Source of the DNA: Heterodera schachtii
Taxonomy: Eukaryota > Nematoda > Chromadorea > Rhabditida > Heteroderidae
Direction of reading: 5' to 3'
Length of the DNA: 64,000 bases
Assembly (NCBI GenBank): GCA_023374025.1
Contig: SIJG01000102.1
Span: 326,847-390,846 of the forward strand
Below the pieces are notes generated by a model, which had not been told where the DNA came from, did no database searches, and was given only the letters and a program-made list of their open reading frames with translations. Position 1 is the stretch's first letter. Every line of letters starts with the position of its first letter. Below are positions 23,272 through 33,561 of the stretch, in pieces. The position numbers were made by a program, and so were the translations under genes.

Positions 23272-24111
23272 AGGTTTTTTATCAAAAAACCAACAAAAAA
23301 AAAAAAATAACTCAATCCATCTCAAAATCCGGCATTAGCTTTGTTTTCAAGGCAAAAAAAAAAACACGCGTAAGAATCATTTAAATTTATGTTTCTTTTC
23401 CACAAAATTGTTTTTTATTTGTAGAATTCATTTTCTTTTGAAAAAAATAGCAAAATGAACCAAATAAATTGCCCAAATTTAGAGTTTGGGGCTAACATGA
23501 AAAAATCCCCGAAATATCGTAACCTCCTTGAAGTTGTTGACCCAATCTTTCGGTGTATCCATAATTCTGCAACGCAATCGCCTCGGTTGGCCATCTTTTC
23601 TCGGTGTGTGCAACCATTTGGACAACGCTTGGCCAGCAGTTGCATTTGGCCCATCATCAGCGATCAAATCGGGCAACAGATTACCAGAATGCATTGAATT
23701 CAGGTTGAGATCAGTGAGAATTGTTGTGGAGATCAGACGACGCAAATTGTCCAGGTTGTCAGCATTGGTAAATTCAAAACGGCGAATATTTGGCGCAAAA
23801 ATTGGCCAAATTTGACGGGCCCAAATATCCCAAATCGGCTGGACATCAGTTCCGGTTTTGTGTGAACAGCACACATTCAAAACCAATTTGGTGCCATTGT
23901 CCCAAATTTGTTGATTGGAACGGAGAAAATTGATAACTGAATGGTTGATATACCTGAATGGGACTGATTTATTGGCCCAATAAAGAAATAAAGGTGGTCG
24001 GATGGCTGGCTTATCGGTTGAAAAGACGATTTGTATTGTTTTCCCAAAAATTTTAGGCAAATATCGGTGTATTTGTGTATTGTCTGTACCGAGATTTAAA
24101 ACAAAAATTTC

Positions 24112-24330
24112 TTTTGAAATATTATTTTAGGGGTTTTCAGGGTCGGGGAAACCAATAATGACAGCCGTTTCAACAAATTCCTAACCCGGACTTGATTTCT
24201 ATAAAAAACTGTTTGTGTATAAATCTGAATTTTGTTCAAAAATAGAGTTTCGATTTTTGTTTGAGTCAGTGTTCGGAATTGGTCGAAACGGATGTAGAAG
24301 AGAACGCGACTTTTGGCTAAAGACGGGATC
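24112..24330. repeat. MITE fragment in intron 2 of F-box gene B
   Basis: Contains TTAGGGGTTTTCAGGGTCGG and TTTGAGTCAGTGTTCGGAAT, motifs shared with the elements at 18046-18314 and 59774-60597. No clean terminal repeat is visible, so this is a decayed copy. Confidence 0.55.
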
Positions 24331-25198
24331 TCAGTCATTAAACGATGGGTTGTTAAAAGAAGGGGCGGGGCAAATATTCTGCCAGCAAAGAACCAGTGAT
24401 TAATATGCCAAGTTCCATTTAGTCCATTAAATAGGAACCCCGAGATTTGTGCTTATGTCCAAAATCGGACTCAAAGTTGAATTTTTTCAAGCCCTGATAG
24501 CCTAAACAGCATTAAATTAAGAAAACACGGTGTTTTGGTTCATTAGGATTAATAATTTGTTGTTTGAAAATTTTTTTTTTCAAAATTCATTGAAGATCAT
24601 ATGATCAGATACAATCACTTTCGTTCGCTTATTTAAAGCTGTTTATGCAATCAGGGATTGAAAAAAAACTTAATTTTTACTCGATTTTGGACAAGGCGCA
24701 ATATGTCTGGGCCGCAAAAGTCGGGAACGATTTAATAAGCAAATTGGCAACTTCCTTACATTTAATAACTGCCCCACTCGCTCAATAATAATATTTTAAA
24801 TTTAAAAAATTACTCAATGGAAAGGAAATTGAAGCGAATTTTGTTAGGCAGCGGACTGTCGGGCCAAGGAAATTCCACGAATTCGTCATTCCTAATCAAC
24901 ATGCGAGTTTTTAGTCCTTCCGGGCCAGTTTCCGCAAATTTGGCACTGATGGCAAGCACACTAAGCTTGGGTTCTTTCGTGCCAAAGTTTTTTTGAATTT
25001 TGATTGTTTTTCGAATTATCAATTTTGTTGTGCTGGCATTGAAATGCGTGTCCACCAACGCATCGAAACGGGGCGAAATCAGTGCCAATTTGAGGCCGAG
25101 TTGAGGACGGTCAAAAAGTGGGAAGATGTCCATCCAAATGTCGTTACACACCCAGCTGAAACTTTTCAGTTTACGCGCCCAATTCATCAATGACCATC

Positions 25199-25560
25199 CT
25201 AATTCTCGCACGACACCCAACTCGTACTGGTTCTCGACAAAAATCGTCATAACTTTTGTCAAAGTCGACCAATTAAACATTCTTGGTATCATTCGGTAGC
25301 ACGTAATGTTCTCTATCCATCTGCAAAATGCAAGAAAATTTTATTGGTTTTCAAAAAAGTTATGACCAAAAATCGTAAAAAAAAATTTCGTCCATAAATT
25401 TTCAAACTTGATCAAATTTTTTGAAACTTGTTGAATAGATAGAGAACATTAAGCGCTATCGAATGATACCAAGAATGTTTAAATTTGGTTGACATTAACA
25501 AAAATTATGAGGATAATTTTGTCGAAAAACAGTACGAGTTAGCCTTGTACGAGTTTGTTT
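25199..25560. mobile_element. Long-TIR MITE in intron 1 of F-box gene B
   Basis: Roughly 115-bp ends are imperfect inverted repeats. The left end reads from CTCGTACTGGTTCTCGACAA to AACATTCTTGGTATCATTCG and GTTCTCTATCC; the right end mirrors it, with GATAGAGAACATTAAGCGC, CGAATGATACCAAGAATGTT and GTCGAAAAACAGTACGAG. It uses the GGTATCATTCG motif that recurs in the window. Confidence 0.7.
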
Positions 25561-25785
25561 TTACCCAAATTTTCTTAGGCCATAAGTTTTTCTTAATTGG
25601 TCAATCAATGAATTCATGTCAGCATTTGCTCTCTTTTTCTTGGATATATAAATTCCGAGATTTTAAGTTTTCGATTGATGCCAAGAATAAGAATTAATCC
25701 AATAAAAAAAATACAAAAGGTATTTTATGAGTCATTCAACTGACAATGTCTGCTTTTATACAATAACTTTGTTCATGTTCGAACC

Positions 25786-26006
25786 AACCCTCTCTTTTTG
25801 GTATCATTCGAAAGCACAAAGTCTGAATAATGTAATAATACGAGAAAACAAGAGAATTCGAACATTTAAAGAAAGTTACAAACCAAAATAATCAACGATT
25901 AGTTAATTAATCAAATCTTTTTTGGTAATTGCCTAAACGCTGAGATTTTATATATTTTAGCTTCTTTAGATTTTGTGCTTTCGAATGATACCAAAAAGTT
26001 AGGGTT
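25786..26006. mobile_element. MITE with GGTATCATTCGAAAGC ends
   Basis: Inverted ends AACCCTCTCTTTTTGGTATC and GATACCAAAAAGTTAGGGTT extend inward through ATTCGAAAGCACAAA on both sides; the total is about 221 bp. It lies in intron 1 of F-box gene B. The same TATCATTCGAAAGC core appears near 16345, 16500, 29070 and 62800. Confidence 0.8.
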
Positions 26007-27365
26007 TGCTCTTCTGCTATTTTTGACTCTCCCCCATTAAATTGGCAATTTTTTAATTGCTTTTCGTCAGTGTTACCAATGCCGTCGACTTCCAAAAGAT
26101 GTTATCACAAGCGAACTCGGCGATTGCTGCTGCTGATTTTCATTAATTGTTGCAGAAGAATTGACGGCACCGGAAAATGTTTTTCTTTTTTTGATGGGCG
26201 GCGCCATTAAATTATTTTTCGCCTGTAATATTGAAGAAAAAATTACAAAATTTTCTTTTCAAATTACAATAAACTGCAACAAAACGTAAATAATAAACTC
26301 AATATATGGAAGCTAAAGAAATTTGTTATAGAATTTTTGAAAATCTAACTAATTGTATTTGCTGCTAGTTGAATTTCGTTAACACGGCTGTCATTATTTT
26401 CTTGAAGACAAAAAAATTTCCCTAAATTTTGGTAAAAAAAAAAATTTCTGGCATATTATTGAAAATGTTTTATCTTTGTGCGGGATGCATTTTTAAAAAA
26501 TAAAATTAAAAATGCAAAACTTCTCCATCTTAATGATATATTATCTTTAGAGTCAAAAAACTTCATTTAAAATTTTGTTATTACCAAATGTAAAAAAGTC
26601 AATAAAAATTACTAATTTCATTGTTCATTGGGGAAAGGTCCGCCGAGAGACATCGCCAGATAAATTTGGATATTTACTTAGAATGTCAGTTATTCTTACA
26701 ATAACTCTTTTTAGGCGAAAATTATTTAATAACATCATTTGGAAGACGCCAAAATGTTCGACTGGAAAAGAAAATGAATAATCGAATTTGAGAAAAATGT
26801 AATTTCTTGGTTAAAAATTTATGAATTTAATTTTAAAGGCTTTCAAAATATTTTTCTCCGAATTTCAGCTGAAACTTTTCGATGGCAAAAGCGAATTGAC
26901 AATTTGGAGATCCATCAGAATTCAAAAAGAGAGACCAATCCAAATTCACAAGAAAGACAAGGGACAAAAGCCTAAACTACTTGCAAATTGTAAATCTGTT
27001 GGATTTCCATCGCCCGACCGTCCGCTGCCGAACAAAATTAGCATTAATTACCTTCACATTGAGTAATTACGAATCAAAGCTTTATATGGCAATAAACACA
27101 TTCTCCTTTTTTCAGATACATTGACCAATTCGTCATCATTTCTCCGTTCTAATCAGCGAACTTTGGCAAAAGCACTCACAAAGGGAGGTGGCTAAGTGTC
27201 CGTGGGATTTCCAAATGAAACTTGGTTTGATGGATAGAGCACCCATGGGTTCTTAAGAAAAATGTTTTTATTTTCTGCCAAATGGGCACGAGTGCCGAGT
27301 TATGACGTGCCAAAGTTTTTAGTTTTTTATAATTAAAGAAAAGGAATAATTATTTCTTTGTCCAC

Positions 27366-27440
27366 AAGAAGTTGTTGGTGTAGAGGTAATGCGTTAGTCA
27401 AAATTTTTTTGGGTTACAAGTTCGAATCCCCTATATGTAA
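27366..27440 (+). repeat. tRNA-derived (SINE-like) segment
   Basis: An A-box match TGGTGTAGAGG (27376-27386) and a B-box-like AGTTCGAATCC (27419-27429) sit at tRNA-like spacing. The anticodon arm is not convincing, so it is a tRNA-derived repeat, not a tRNA gene. Confidence 0.5.
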
Positions 27441-27732
27441 ATCCATTTTGTAATTTTTATTTTTGCTTTTTATGAGCAATTAAATTATCAAATTTTATTT
27501 CATTAACAAAATATTTATTTTAATTTTATTCCATTAAAAATAAAAAATTGCATTAAACATAAAGATGTAATATATATCCTGTCGAATTAAAAAATATTTT
27601 TTTGTCTAATATTTTTTACTGAATATTTTAAGCATTAAATAATATAAAAAAATTAAAAATAAAAATTTTTTTTATAAAATAAACTTTTGATAATTGACGG
27701 CATAAAAGACAAAAATAAAAAAAACAAAATTT

Positions 27733-27812
27733 ACGTGAAGGGGATCCGAACCCTGGGCTAGAAGATGCTGACTAGCGCACTACCCGCTACACCACTGGAC
27801 ACCGTGCCGAGG
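27733..27812 (-). repeat. tRNA-derived (SINE-like) segment, inverted partner
   Basis: On the minus strand it reads an A box in CCAGTGGTGTAGCGGGTAG, a five-base anticodon-stem candidate GCTAG/CTAGC with an oversized ten-base loop, and B box GGTTCGGATCC within an AGGG/CCCC T-stem. The oversized anticodon loop argues against a working tRNA. It faces the segment at 27366-27440 inside the same element. Confidence 0.55.
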
Positions 27813-28101
27813 TAGAAATAGGTATTACTTTTATTTAATCATTAAAAACTTTGGCATTTTTTATCTCGGCACAGGGGTCCATTTGGCAGAAATTGAAAAC
27901 ATTTTTTTTCAGAACCCAGGGGTGCTATATCCACCCAAAAAATCTCATTCCAAAATCCCACGGACACTTGGCTACCTCCCTTTGTCAGTTGTATTTGCAT
28001 GCCTATTCATACCAATATGATGTCACACCAATTTTTGTCCGTAAAATTTGGCTAATTTTTGCGCCTAATATTCGCTGCTTTGGCATTCCCAATGCTAAGG
28101 T

Positions 28102-28125
28102 CCGGCGGTGCCGATAGGCGGCGCA
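28102..28125 (-). repeat. GC hairpin module, copy at the break of F-box remnant C
   Basis: Reads CCGGCGGTGCC, GATA, GGCGGCGCAGG on the plus strand; it is a slightly decayed, inverted copy of the recurring hairpin. It sits at the exact point where coding similarity of the F-box remnant ends. Confidence 0.7.
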
Positions 28126-28214
28126 GGGATAAATTTTGAAAATTGAGTGAAGATTTGTTCAAATTTTCGGTTACATATGTATGCCGAAAATTTCAAATTT
28201 ATTTATTTATTTTT

Positions 28215-28545
28215 TCATAAGTTAAAATTTTTTGAAAAAGATTATGTTTTTGAAAATAAATTTTTATCACTTTTAACTTTTTTTTTGCATGTTCAAACCA
28301 CTTTAGATTTTACATTCCGATCGAAAATAGATTAAACAAAATTTTAATTTATTTTTCAAATTAAAAAATACTGTAAAAATGTTTGAATGAGAAAAAAATT
28401 CATGCCCAAATCAAAATCTAATTTTTAATATAATAATTCACGAATTAGGGTTTTGAACCAAATTGAATATTTGAGAATGTTGAAATTATATGTGCTTCAA
28501 TGACTTATATTTTATACATAAAATGTTTTTTTTAAACAATGATGA
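28215..28545. repeat. Dispersed repeat, uninterrupted copy
   Basis: Similar along its length to 37685-37900 plus 38929-39030, where the same sequence is split by a 1028-bp element. Shared blocks include GCATGTTCAAACCACTTTAG and ACATTCCGATCGAAAATAG. This copy keeps a single TA (28431-28432) at the position corresponding to the insertion. Confidence 0.85.
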
Positions 28546-29040
28546 ACCTAAGCATTTAGCGTCAATTTTTGCACCGAAATCTTATTAAATCATCAATGAT
28601 TTTACTAGTATATAAACTATGATCATGACTTGGATGACGACGAAATACAAAAACAAACATTTATTGAATGTCAAATTTAAAATAATAATAATAAAAAAGT
28701 CAAAGGCGAAAATTAGAACACAAAATTGGAGAAAGAGATGAATGAAAGTAATGGCCCAGTGAATTGGCGAGCAATGTTTTTTGTTTTCATATAAAGTGTT
28801 AGTAATTTCATTAATCACTGCGTGTACGTAAAAAATGATTTATCACTTTTTCTTATTTTATTATTTTTAAAATTGAGTCAATTAAAATTCACAATTATGA
28901 AATAATAAAATATAATGATAAAAAATTTTTAACAATAATTTTGGATTTCTTTAAGTAGGTCAAAAATATTTAACAAAAAAAATTAGTGAAAAATGGATTA
29001 AATTATGAGCCTTAAAAGAAAACAAGAAAATGTTCAATAT
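28546..29040. other. AT-rich intergenic DNA
   Basis: No supported gene. The open frame on the minus strand at 28585-28818 is Ile/Phe-rich AT-bias sequence without a recognisable family. Confidence 0.5.
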
Positions 29041-29845
29041 TTAGGCTAGCTAATCGAGATGTGAAGGGCTTTCGAATTGTACCCAACAATGTTGGATTTG
29101 GATTACAAATAAAAAAGCTATAGTGGAAAAGCATGCTGGGGCCCAACTGTGCCGGCCCAAACTTGACGGCCAAACTGAGCGAGTCCGTTGTAGGGTGTCT
29201 TTACATAATGATAACATTAATTGGGTACTGTACTAACTGGAGGGTACTGTACTAACTGGACAATTTCAAGAGCAGACTCAACTCCCCTTGTGCGCTAAAA
29301 TTCTGATTACGCCCGTTCACCCTGAAAGCCGACACAGAAATTATACATAAAGCATTGTATAATTTATTCAAAGGCGCAATAAATAAGGGGGTGATTCCCA
29401 ACTTATAACTAGGGTTATAAATTGTATGATTTTGCATATTTTTTCTGCGCATTGCTATAAAGAAAGGGGCTAAAAAATATCATTTCTAAGTTAAAAATTT
29501 TTTGATTTGGTGAAGGTTTTTAGTGTATATAAAAGCATATTTTGGGGGTTTTTGAGAATAAGTGCATATTTTGACATTTTTGCCTTTTTAGTAGAGATCG
29601 GACCGGTCGGTTTTTTTTTCGGTTTTTTTCGGTATTTTTCGATTTTCGGTTTCGGTTTTTAACCGAAAAAAACCGACCGAGAAATTTTTGAGTTTTTCGG
29701 TTTTTTTCGGTTTCGGTTTTTTTCGGTTTTTTAACCGAAACCGTTCGACCGAAATATTTAAAAAACCGAAACAATCGACCGACTTTTTTGACAAATCAGT
29801 TGGCCATTTTTTTAACAAAATTCGTTAAAATTCGTAAAATTTTCC

Positions 29846-29871
29846 TCCGGCGGCGCCTATCGGCACCGCCG
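29846..29871 (+). repeat. GC hairpin module
   Basis: CCGGCGGCGCC, TATC, GGCACCGCCG within AT-rich flanks, followed by a CCCCCC run. It is one of two copies in the hAT-type element at 29592-30791. Confidence 0.85.
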
Positions 29872-29978
29872 ACCCCCCAAAAAGCTAGCTTTTCTTTAAA
29901 AATTAGCCCAAAATCTCAAAATTTGGTATTTTTAGACAAAATCTGCTAAAAAATAGCATTAAAATTACAAAAAATTTC

Positions 29979-30004
29979 CCGGCGGCGCTTATCAGCACCG
30001 CCGG
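29979..30004 (+). repeat. GC hairpin module with compensated change
   Basis: CCGGCGGCGCT, TATC, AGCACCGCCGG. Compared with the other copies, the closing C-G pair is replaced by T-A on both sides of the loop, so pairing is retained. This is the clearest covariation seen among the copies. Confidence 0.85.
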
Positions 30005-31319
30005 CCCTAAAGTTATGGCTAGAGCTAGCAATTAAGGCACCAAAAAGCGCAAAATGGCATTGAAAAAGGCACAAAAATCCCGAAAAAGGCATGAAAAAAG
30101 GCATTTAAATTTTTTAATTAATATTTTTAGGGAGCAAAACACGTAAAAACCAACCAAAAAACTAAATTTTGCTGATTTATTGATAATTCAATATTTTATA
30201 ATATTTTTCAATAAGGAAATTTTTAAACCTAAAATTTTTATCGAGAAAAAAAATGAATTTTGGCAAACAATTTTTGTGAAAATTTCATTTCATAAGGTAG
30301 ATTCTCTGAATTTTTTTTAGATCATTTCTTAGGGGTGTATTTTTCCGATTTTTTTGAATTTTTATTGAACGTGACTTAACCCGGTTGACTAACCCTCAGC
30401 TGCGGGTAACTTTTCAACCCGCACCTAATAAAAGTTCATAGAATTAAATTAGGTATTGAAAGAGTTATGAATAGAAAATTCAATCATTTCTATTTGTAAG
30501 GAATTTCATCATAGTGATACTAAAAGATTTGTATTAGTCACTATTTGTCACTATTTTGGACTTTTTTAATGTTTTATGCGTTTTTGGAAAAAATATAAAA
30601 ATTCAAAAAAAACCGAAACCGAAACGATATACCGAAAATTTTTCTTCGGTTTTTTTCGGTTCGGTTTTTTTCGGTTTTTTAACCGAAACCGTTCGACCGA
30701 GAATTTTTTGAGTTTTTCGGTTTTTTTCGGTTTCGGTTTTTTTTCGGTTTTTAACCGAAACCGTTCGACCGACCCTCTTGTCCGGTCTCTACTTTTTAGA
30801 GCCCATTTCGGACATTTTGGCAAATTTTAATAAGAAAAATGCAATAAAAATGAAAATACACCCCTAAGGATCGACCTTTTGTGAATTTAAAAAATATAGC
30901 CTTGAAAATCAAAAAATTTTGAATTTATTGTAAGAACTTTTGAAAATAAAAATTTTAAAAATTCGAAATTGCATATATAAATTTTGGAAATCATTTTTTT
31001 GTAATAGGGGCAATTTTTAAGGCTTATTTTAATGCATGTTTGGGCATTTTTCGGGTTTTTAGGGCAGCATATTTGGGGCATCTTTAGTGCATATTTTATG
31101 CGCATAGTTGGCATTTTTTAGTGCATACAACTTATAACCCTACTTATAGGGTATTTCGAAGCTTTTTTGTGATCATTTGTGCCGCTCCCTGAACATCTTT
31201 TTTGCCCTTCACACGCTAACCTGTTGTACCCGCAGACGGATTAAGGCCGGATGCAATTATTCGCTACGCATTTCCGGTAGCGGCAGCAGACTCAAAAATA
31301 AATTAGACCGCCAAACCAA

Positions 31320-31590
31320 GCAAATGAAACTCACACTATCTCAAAAAACATCCATAGTCGTCTTGAAGAAAAAATGTTCTTTCTGTAGCCGTGTTGGTTT
31401 TCGCGCAAGAGAAACAAAGCCCTCTCGTGCACTTCTCGCTCTTACTTCTTCTCCTCAGTGCGCGACCGCATCGAATGCTCGGGTTTTTTCGTCGCAACTA
31501 GATACGCTGCCGCAATGTTTCTTCCTCCTCCTCCACTCAGAAATTTTAGGGAATCTTCCACTTCCCGAGCTTTTAAGGTGTTTCGGTTCG
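31320..31590 (-). pseudogene. Degenerate coiled-coil coding remnant
   Basis: The minus strand carries fragments such as RSRTEEKK, VHERALFLLRENQHG and YRKNIFSS. They align by eye with NEEQKEERERHELLWFSC and following residues in the frame at 31902-32342. Stops interrupt it, so it is a decayed second copy. A CTG/TTG/TTA trinucleotide microsatellite follows at about 31620-31685. Confidence 0.4.
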
Positions 31591-31901
31591 TGGCACGGCA
31601 CGAACATCGTGTCGTTGTTCCAGCTTCTGCTGCTGTTGCAGCTGTTGTTATTACAGTTGTTGTTATTGCTGCTGTTGTTATTATAAAAATAACAAGTATG
31701 TACAAGTGAACAGAAACTCCCCATGAAAATCACAGTCAAATTGGCTCACCTAATTAAATTTGAATGTGAACAAAGGAAACAGAATTTTTTTCATTAATAA
31801 TATTTCATTTATAGCAGAAAATTTAGAACAAAATCTAATTACAGAGAAAGGGAAGGAAAGGGACGGGGCCAATAGCATAAAATGGCAATGAAAATTATCG
31901 A

Positions 31902-32342
31902 TTATTCTTTACACCATCTTTCTTCACTGCAGTATTTCGCCGTGAGTTTGAGTCCTGGCATTTCCGGTACGCTCTCGCCAATCATTGGCAATGAGCGGTT
32001 TACCCCAGACGGGAAATCCATGGAGCGAAGAGCAAAATCCCGTTTGGTCAGTCCTCTCCAATCAGCTCTCAGCCGCATTAAAGAAAGGAAGGGTGGTGTC
32101 AATTTGCTCAAAATGATCATCTCCGTAGCCGTCTTGTTCTTCGTGCAAGAGAACCAAAGCAATTCGTGCCGTTCTCGCTCCTCCTTTTGCTCCTCATTCC
32201 GCATCCTCATCCATTGCTCTGGCTCTCTTTGCTGAAACAACATCCGCTGCTTCTGTACCTCTTCCTCCTCCTGCCACTCAGAAAATTTTATCATCATTTC
32301 ATGGAGCGTAGAGCACAACCCCATTTGCTCGGTCCTCTCCAA
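31902..32342 (-). CDS. Putative Glu/Arg-rich coiled-coil protein or exon, unknown
   Basis: Open frame of 146 codons on the minus strand. The first half is strongly charged and helix-prone (KFSEWQEEEEVQKQRMLFQQ, RMRNEEQKEERERHE). The second half is neutral (SLMRLRADWRGLTKRDFA, PSGVNRSLPMIGESV). Nucleotide blocks are repeated inside the region: the ATGGAGCG...CTCTCCAATCAGCTCT segment occurs near 32018-32088 and near 32299-32370. This suggests an internal duplication. I recognise no family, and it could be a repeat-derived frame. Confidence 0.35.
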   Translation of the reverse strand: MERTEQMGLCSTLHEMMIKFSEWQEEEEVQKQRMLFQQREPEQWMRMRNEEQKEERERHELLWFSCTKNKTATEMIILSKLTPPFLSLMRLRADWRGLTKRDFALRSMDFPSGVNRSLPMIGESVPEMPGLKLTAKYCSEERWCKE

Positions 32343-32559
32343 TCAGCTCTCCAGCCGCATTGAAGAATGGGCGTGAAGCCACATACGGAATAATGAAGAA
32401 ATGACAAAAAGAGGGGATGGACAGATCGAAAATAGAAGAGAAAGCGGAACCAAATTGCAAATTCTGAGATGGGAGCAAAAAAAGGGAAAAGTAGGCAAAA
32501 AAGAAAGTGAGAGGGAGAAATATCGTAAAAAATATGATTGGGAATGATTAAAGTGGGGG

Positions 32560-33060
32560 AAATGTGGGTAGGATCACGTCAGACGGTCGGGAACGACTCC
32601 CCGAAAGGGCCGACCCTCAACGGCCCCATTGCTTTTTATTTCGGGCATTTTTTCCGCATGCGGCTCGGTAACCGGGTACGCGAAAATGTCACCCGCCCAT
32701 TTGTTCTCTCCTCATCCATTTCATCCACCGTGCCTTCCGCATAGCTCTCAGCTGCACTACTCGTGCCGGCGGCCTTCGCACTCCTCCGGTCCTCTCTGTT
32801 TCTCTTCTATTGAGTTGGCTAAAATTCGCTCCCCCGTCCCGGGTCGGCTTCTTCACGTTGCGCTAGGCCTGGACGGCAATGCCCCACCACACCCGAGTTG
32901 GATCCTGTTCACTCTGTCCTTGGCACCCCGGGATGTGTCTCCCGCCTTGAGTCTCATGAAGACCAGTGAGACCATCAGAAGCTCGGCACTTTTCCCCATA
33001 CTTCCTTCCTAGGTGTTTTCCATCTTTATTCGACAGGGAGCTAGCTGCACACGCAGAAGT
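32560..33060. other. GC-rich island, unknown
   Basis: About 500 bp with much higher GC than anything around it. It begins with a hairpin-prone block: GGTCGG paired with CCGACC about 25 bases later, and CCCCGAAAGGG inside (about 32587-32618). A plus-strand frame at 32629-33012 is Ser/Pro/His-rich and shows no family. Candidates are a captured repeat with structured RNA, a retroposon end or foreign DNA; I cannot decide from sequence alone. Confidence 0.4.
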
Positions 33061-33490
33061 CCGATGATATTAGTTATGAATTTATTTACTTAAATAGGCA
33101 GTATCAACCTTTGTTCCGCACTTCGTTTGGCGAGCAGCGGATGCCGCCCTGATTTATTGTTTCTTGATTAAGCAAAAGTCAATTATTGGTGAAGTTTGAA
33201 TACACAAATTGAGTGTGATCTATATTTCATTTAGAGATGCAAATGACTTGGAATTTCTTTTGGTGTTCCAATACATTTCCTGAAATGACAAATTTTTTTC
33301 AGGGTTTTTCTGGGTACGCGTCTGGTTTTGAATATTTGGATTGATTAACTAATGAAAAATACTGAACGCAGAATTTAATAAATTAGTAAAATTTGGATTA
33401 ATGGTACCGATAAGAACACAAGATACCCCTATACCGGTTCTTTCTATCGGGGGTTATTCGGCTACAAAAATGAAAATTAAAAAAGAACAG
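33061..33490. other. Intergenic DNA, no supported gene
   Basis: Moderately AT-rich DNA between the GC island and the left end of palindrome P3. No exon, RNA gene or bounded repeat could be supported. Confidence 0.5.
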
Positions 33491-33561
33491 TTCAATGGTC
33501 TTAACAAGGAAAGACCTTTAAATTTGCAAAAAATGATCAGATTTGTGGGATTTTTCTTCCT

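Larger units (their letters stand above)
23524..26207 (-). pseudogene. F-box-like family gene B, last exon missing
   Basis: Exons on the minus strand: 26077-26207, 24814-25155 and 23524-23953, with GT-AG introns in the same phases as gene A. Exon 1 starts MAPPIKKRKTFSG, a basic NLS-like run, and ends GSRRH. Exon 2 has WVCNDIWMDIFPLFDRPQLG and [17 protein letters not shown]. Exon 3 has YINHSVINFLRSNQQ, WPIFAPNIRRFEF and WLHTPRKDG, ending at a normal AAGGAG|GT donor. No frame break was found in these exons. No equivalent of gene A exon 4 was found downstream; instead the secreted-peptide gene lies there on the opposite strand. The gene may be a truncated copy, or may end in unrelated sequence. 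Introns 1 and 2 contain MITEs. An F-box adaptor role is inferred from the family. Confidence 0.75.
27179..27984. mobile_element. TIR element inserted in F-box remnant C, TCA target duplication
   Basis: Ends CAAAGGGAGGTGGCTAAGTG and (complement) CAAAGGGAGGTAGCCAAGTG continue as imperfect inverted repeats for about 150 bp. TCA flanks both ends (27176-27178 and 27985-27987). Removing the element plus one TCA gives reading GKSTQLYL across the site, which aligns with GKGTELSL in gene A, so the 3-bp duplication is supported by paralogy. A 3-bp duplication fits the PIF/Harbinger or CACTA types. The interior holds two tRNA-like segments facing each other; there is no transposase frame. Confidence 0.8.
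26868..28098 (+). pseudogene. F-box-like family remnant C, interrupted by a transposon
   Basis: The end of exon 2 (about 26868-27063) reads LKLFDGKSELTIWRSIRI and RPLPNKISINYLHIE, followed by a GTAATT donor. The exon 3 acceptor TTTCAG is at about 27116. Exon 3 starts YIDQFVI but then hits local frame slips and a stop. It is split by an 806-bp element (27179-27984) and resumes as TPIFVRKIWLIFAPNIRCF. It stops at 28098, where a copy of the GC hairpin module begins. The F-box block itself and the rest of exon 3 are absent. Dead copy. Confidence 0.75.
29592..30791. mobile_element. hAT-type element, 1.2 kb, CGGTTTTT subterminal arrays
   Basis: Ends TAGAGATCGGAC and (complement) TAGAGACCGGAC are flanked by a perfect 8-bp duplication CTTTTTAG (29584-29591 and 30792-30799). 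Both ends carry dense CGGTTTTTTTCGGTTTCGGT repeats and AACCGAAACCGTTCGACCGA. The interior has two GC hairpin modules (29846-29871, 29979-30004) and a partial copy of the GGCAC-type MITE family (about 30025-30370). No transposase is present, so it is non-autonomous. Confidence 0.9.

Noticed and set aside
27733..27812. A functional tRNA gene
   Set aside because: A and B boxes are good, but the anticodon loop is ten bases and the acceptor stem is not clear; the segment lies inside a transposon.
29520..30830. Open frames rich in Lys/Pro/Arg or Phe in the CGGTTTTT arrays
   Set aside because: They are translations of subterminal repeats of a hAT-type element with a defined target duplication.
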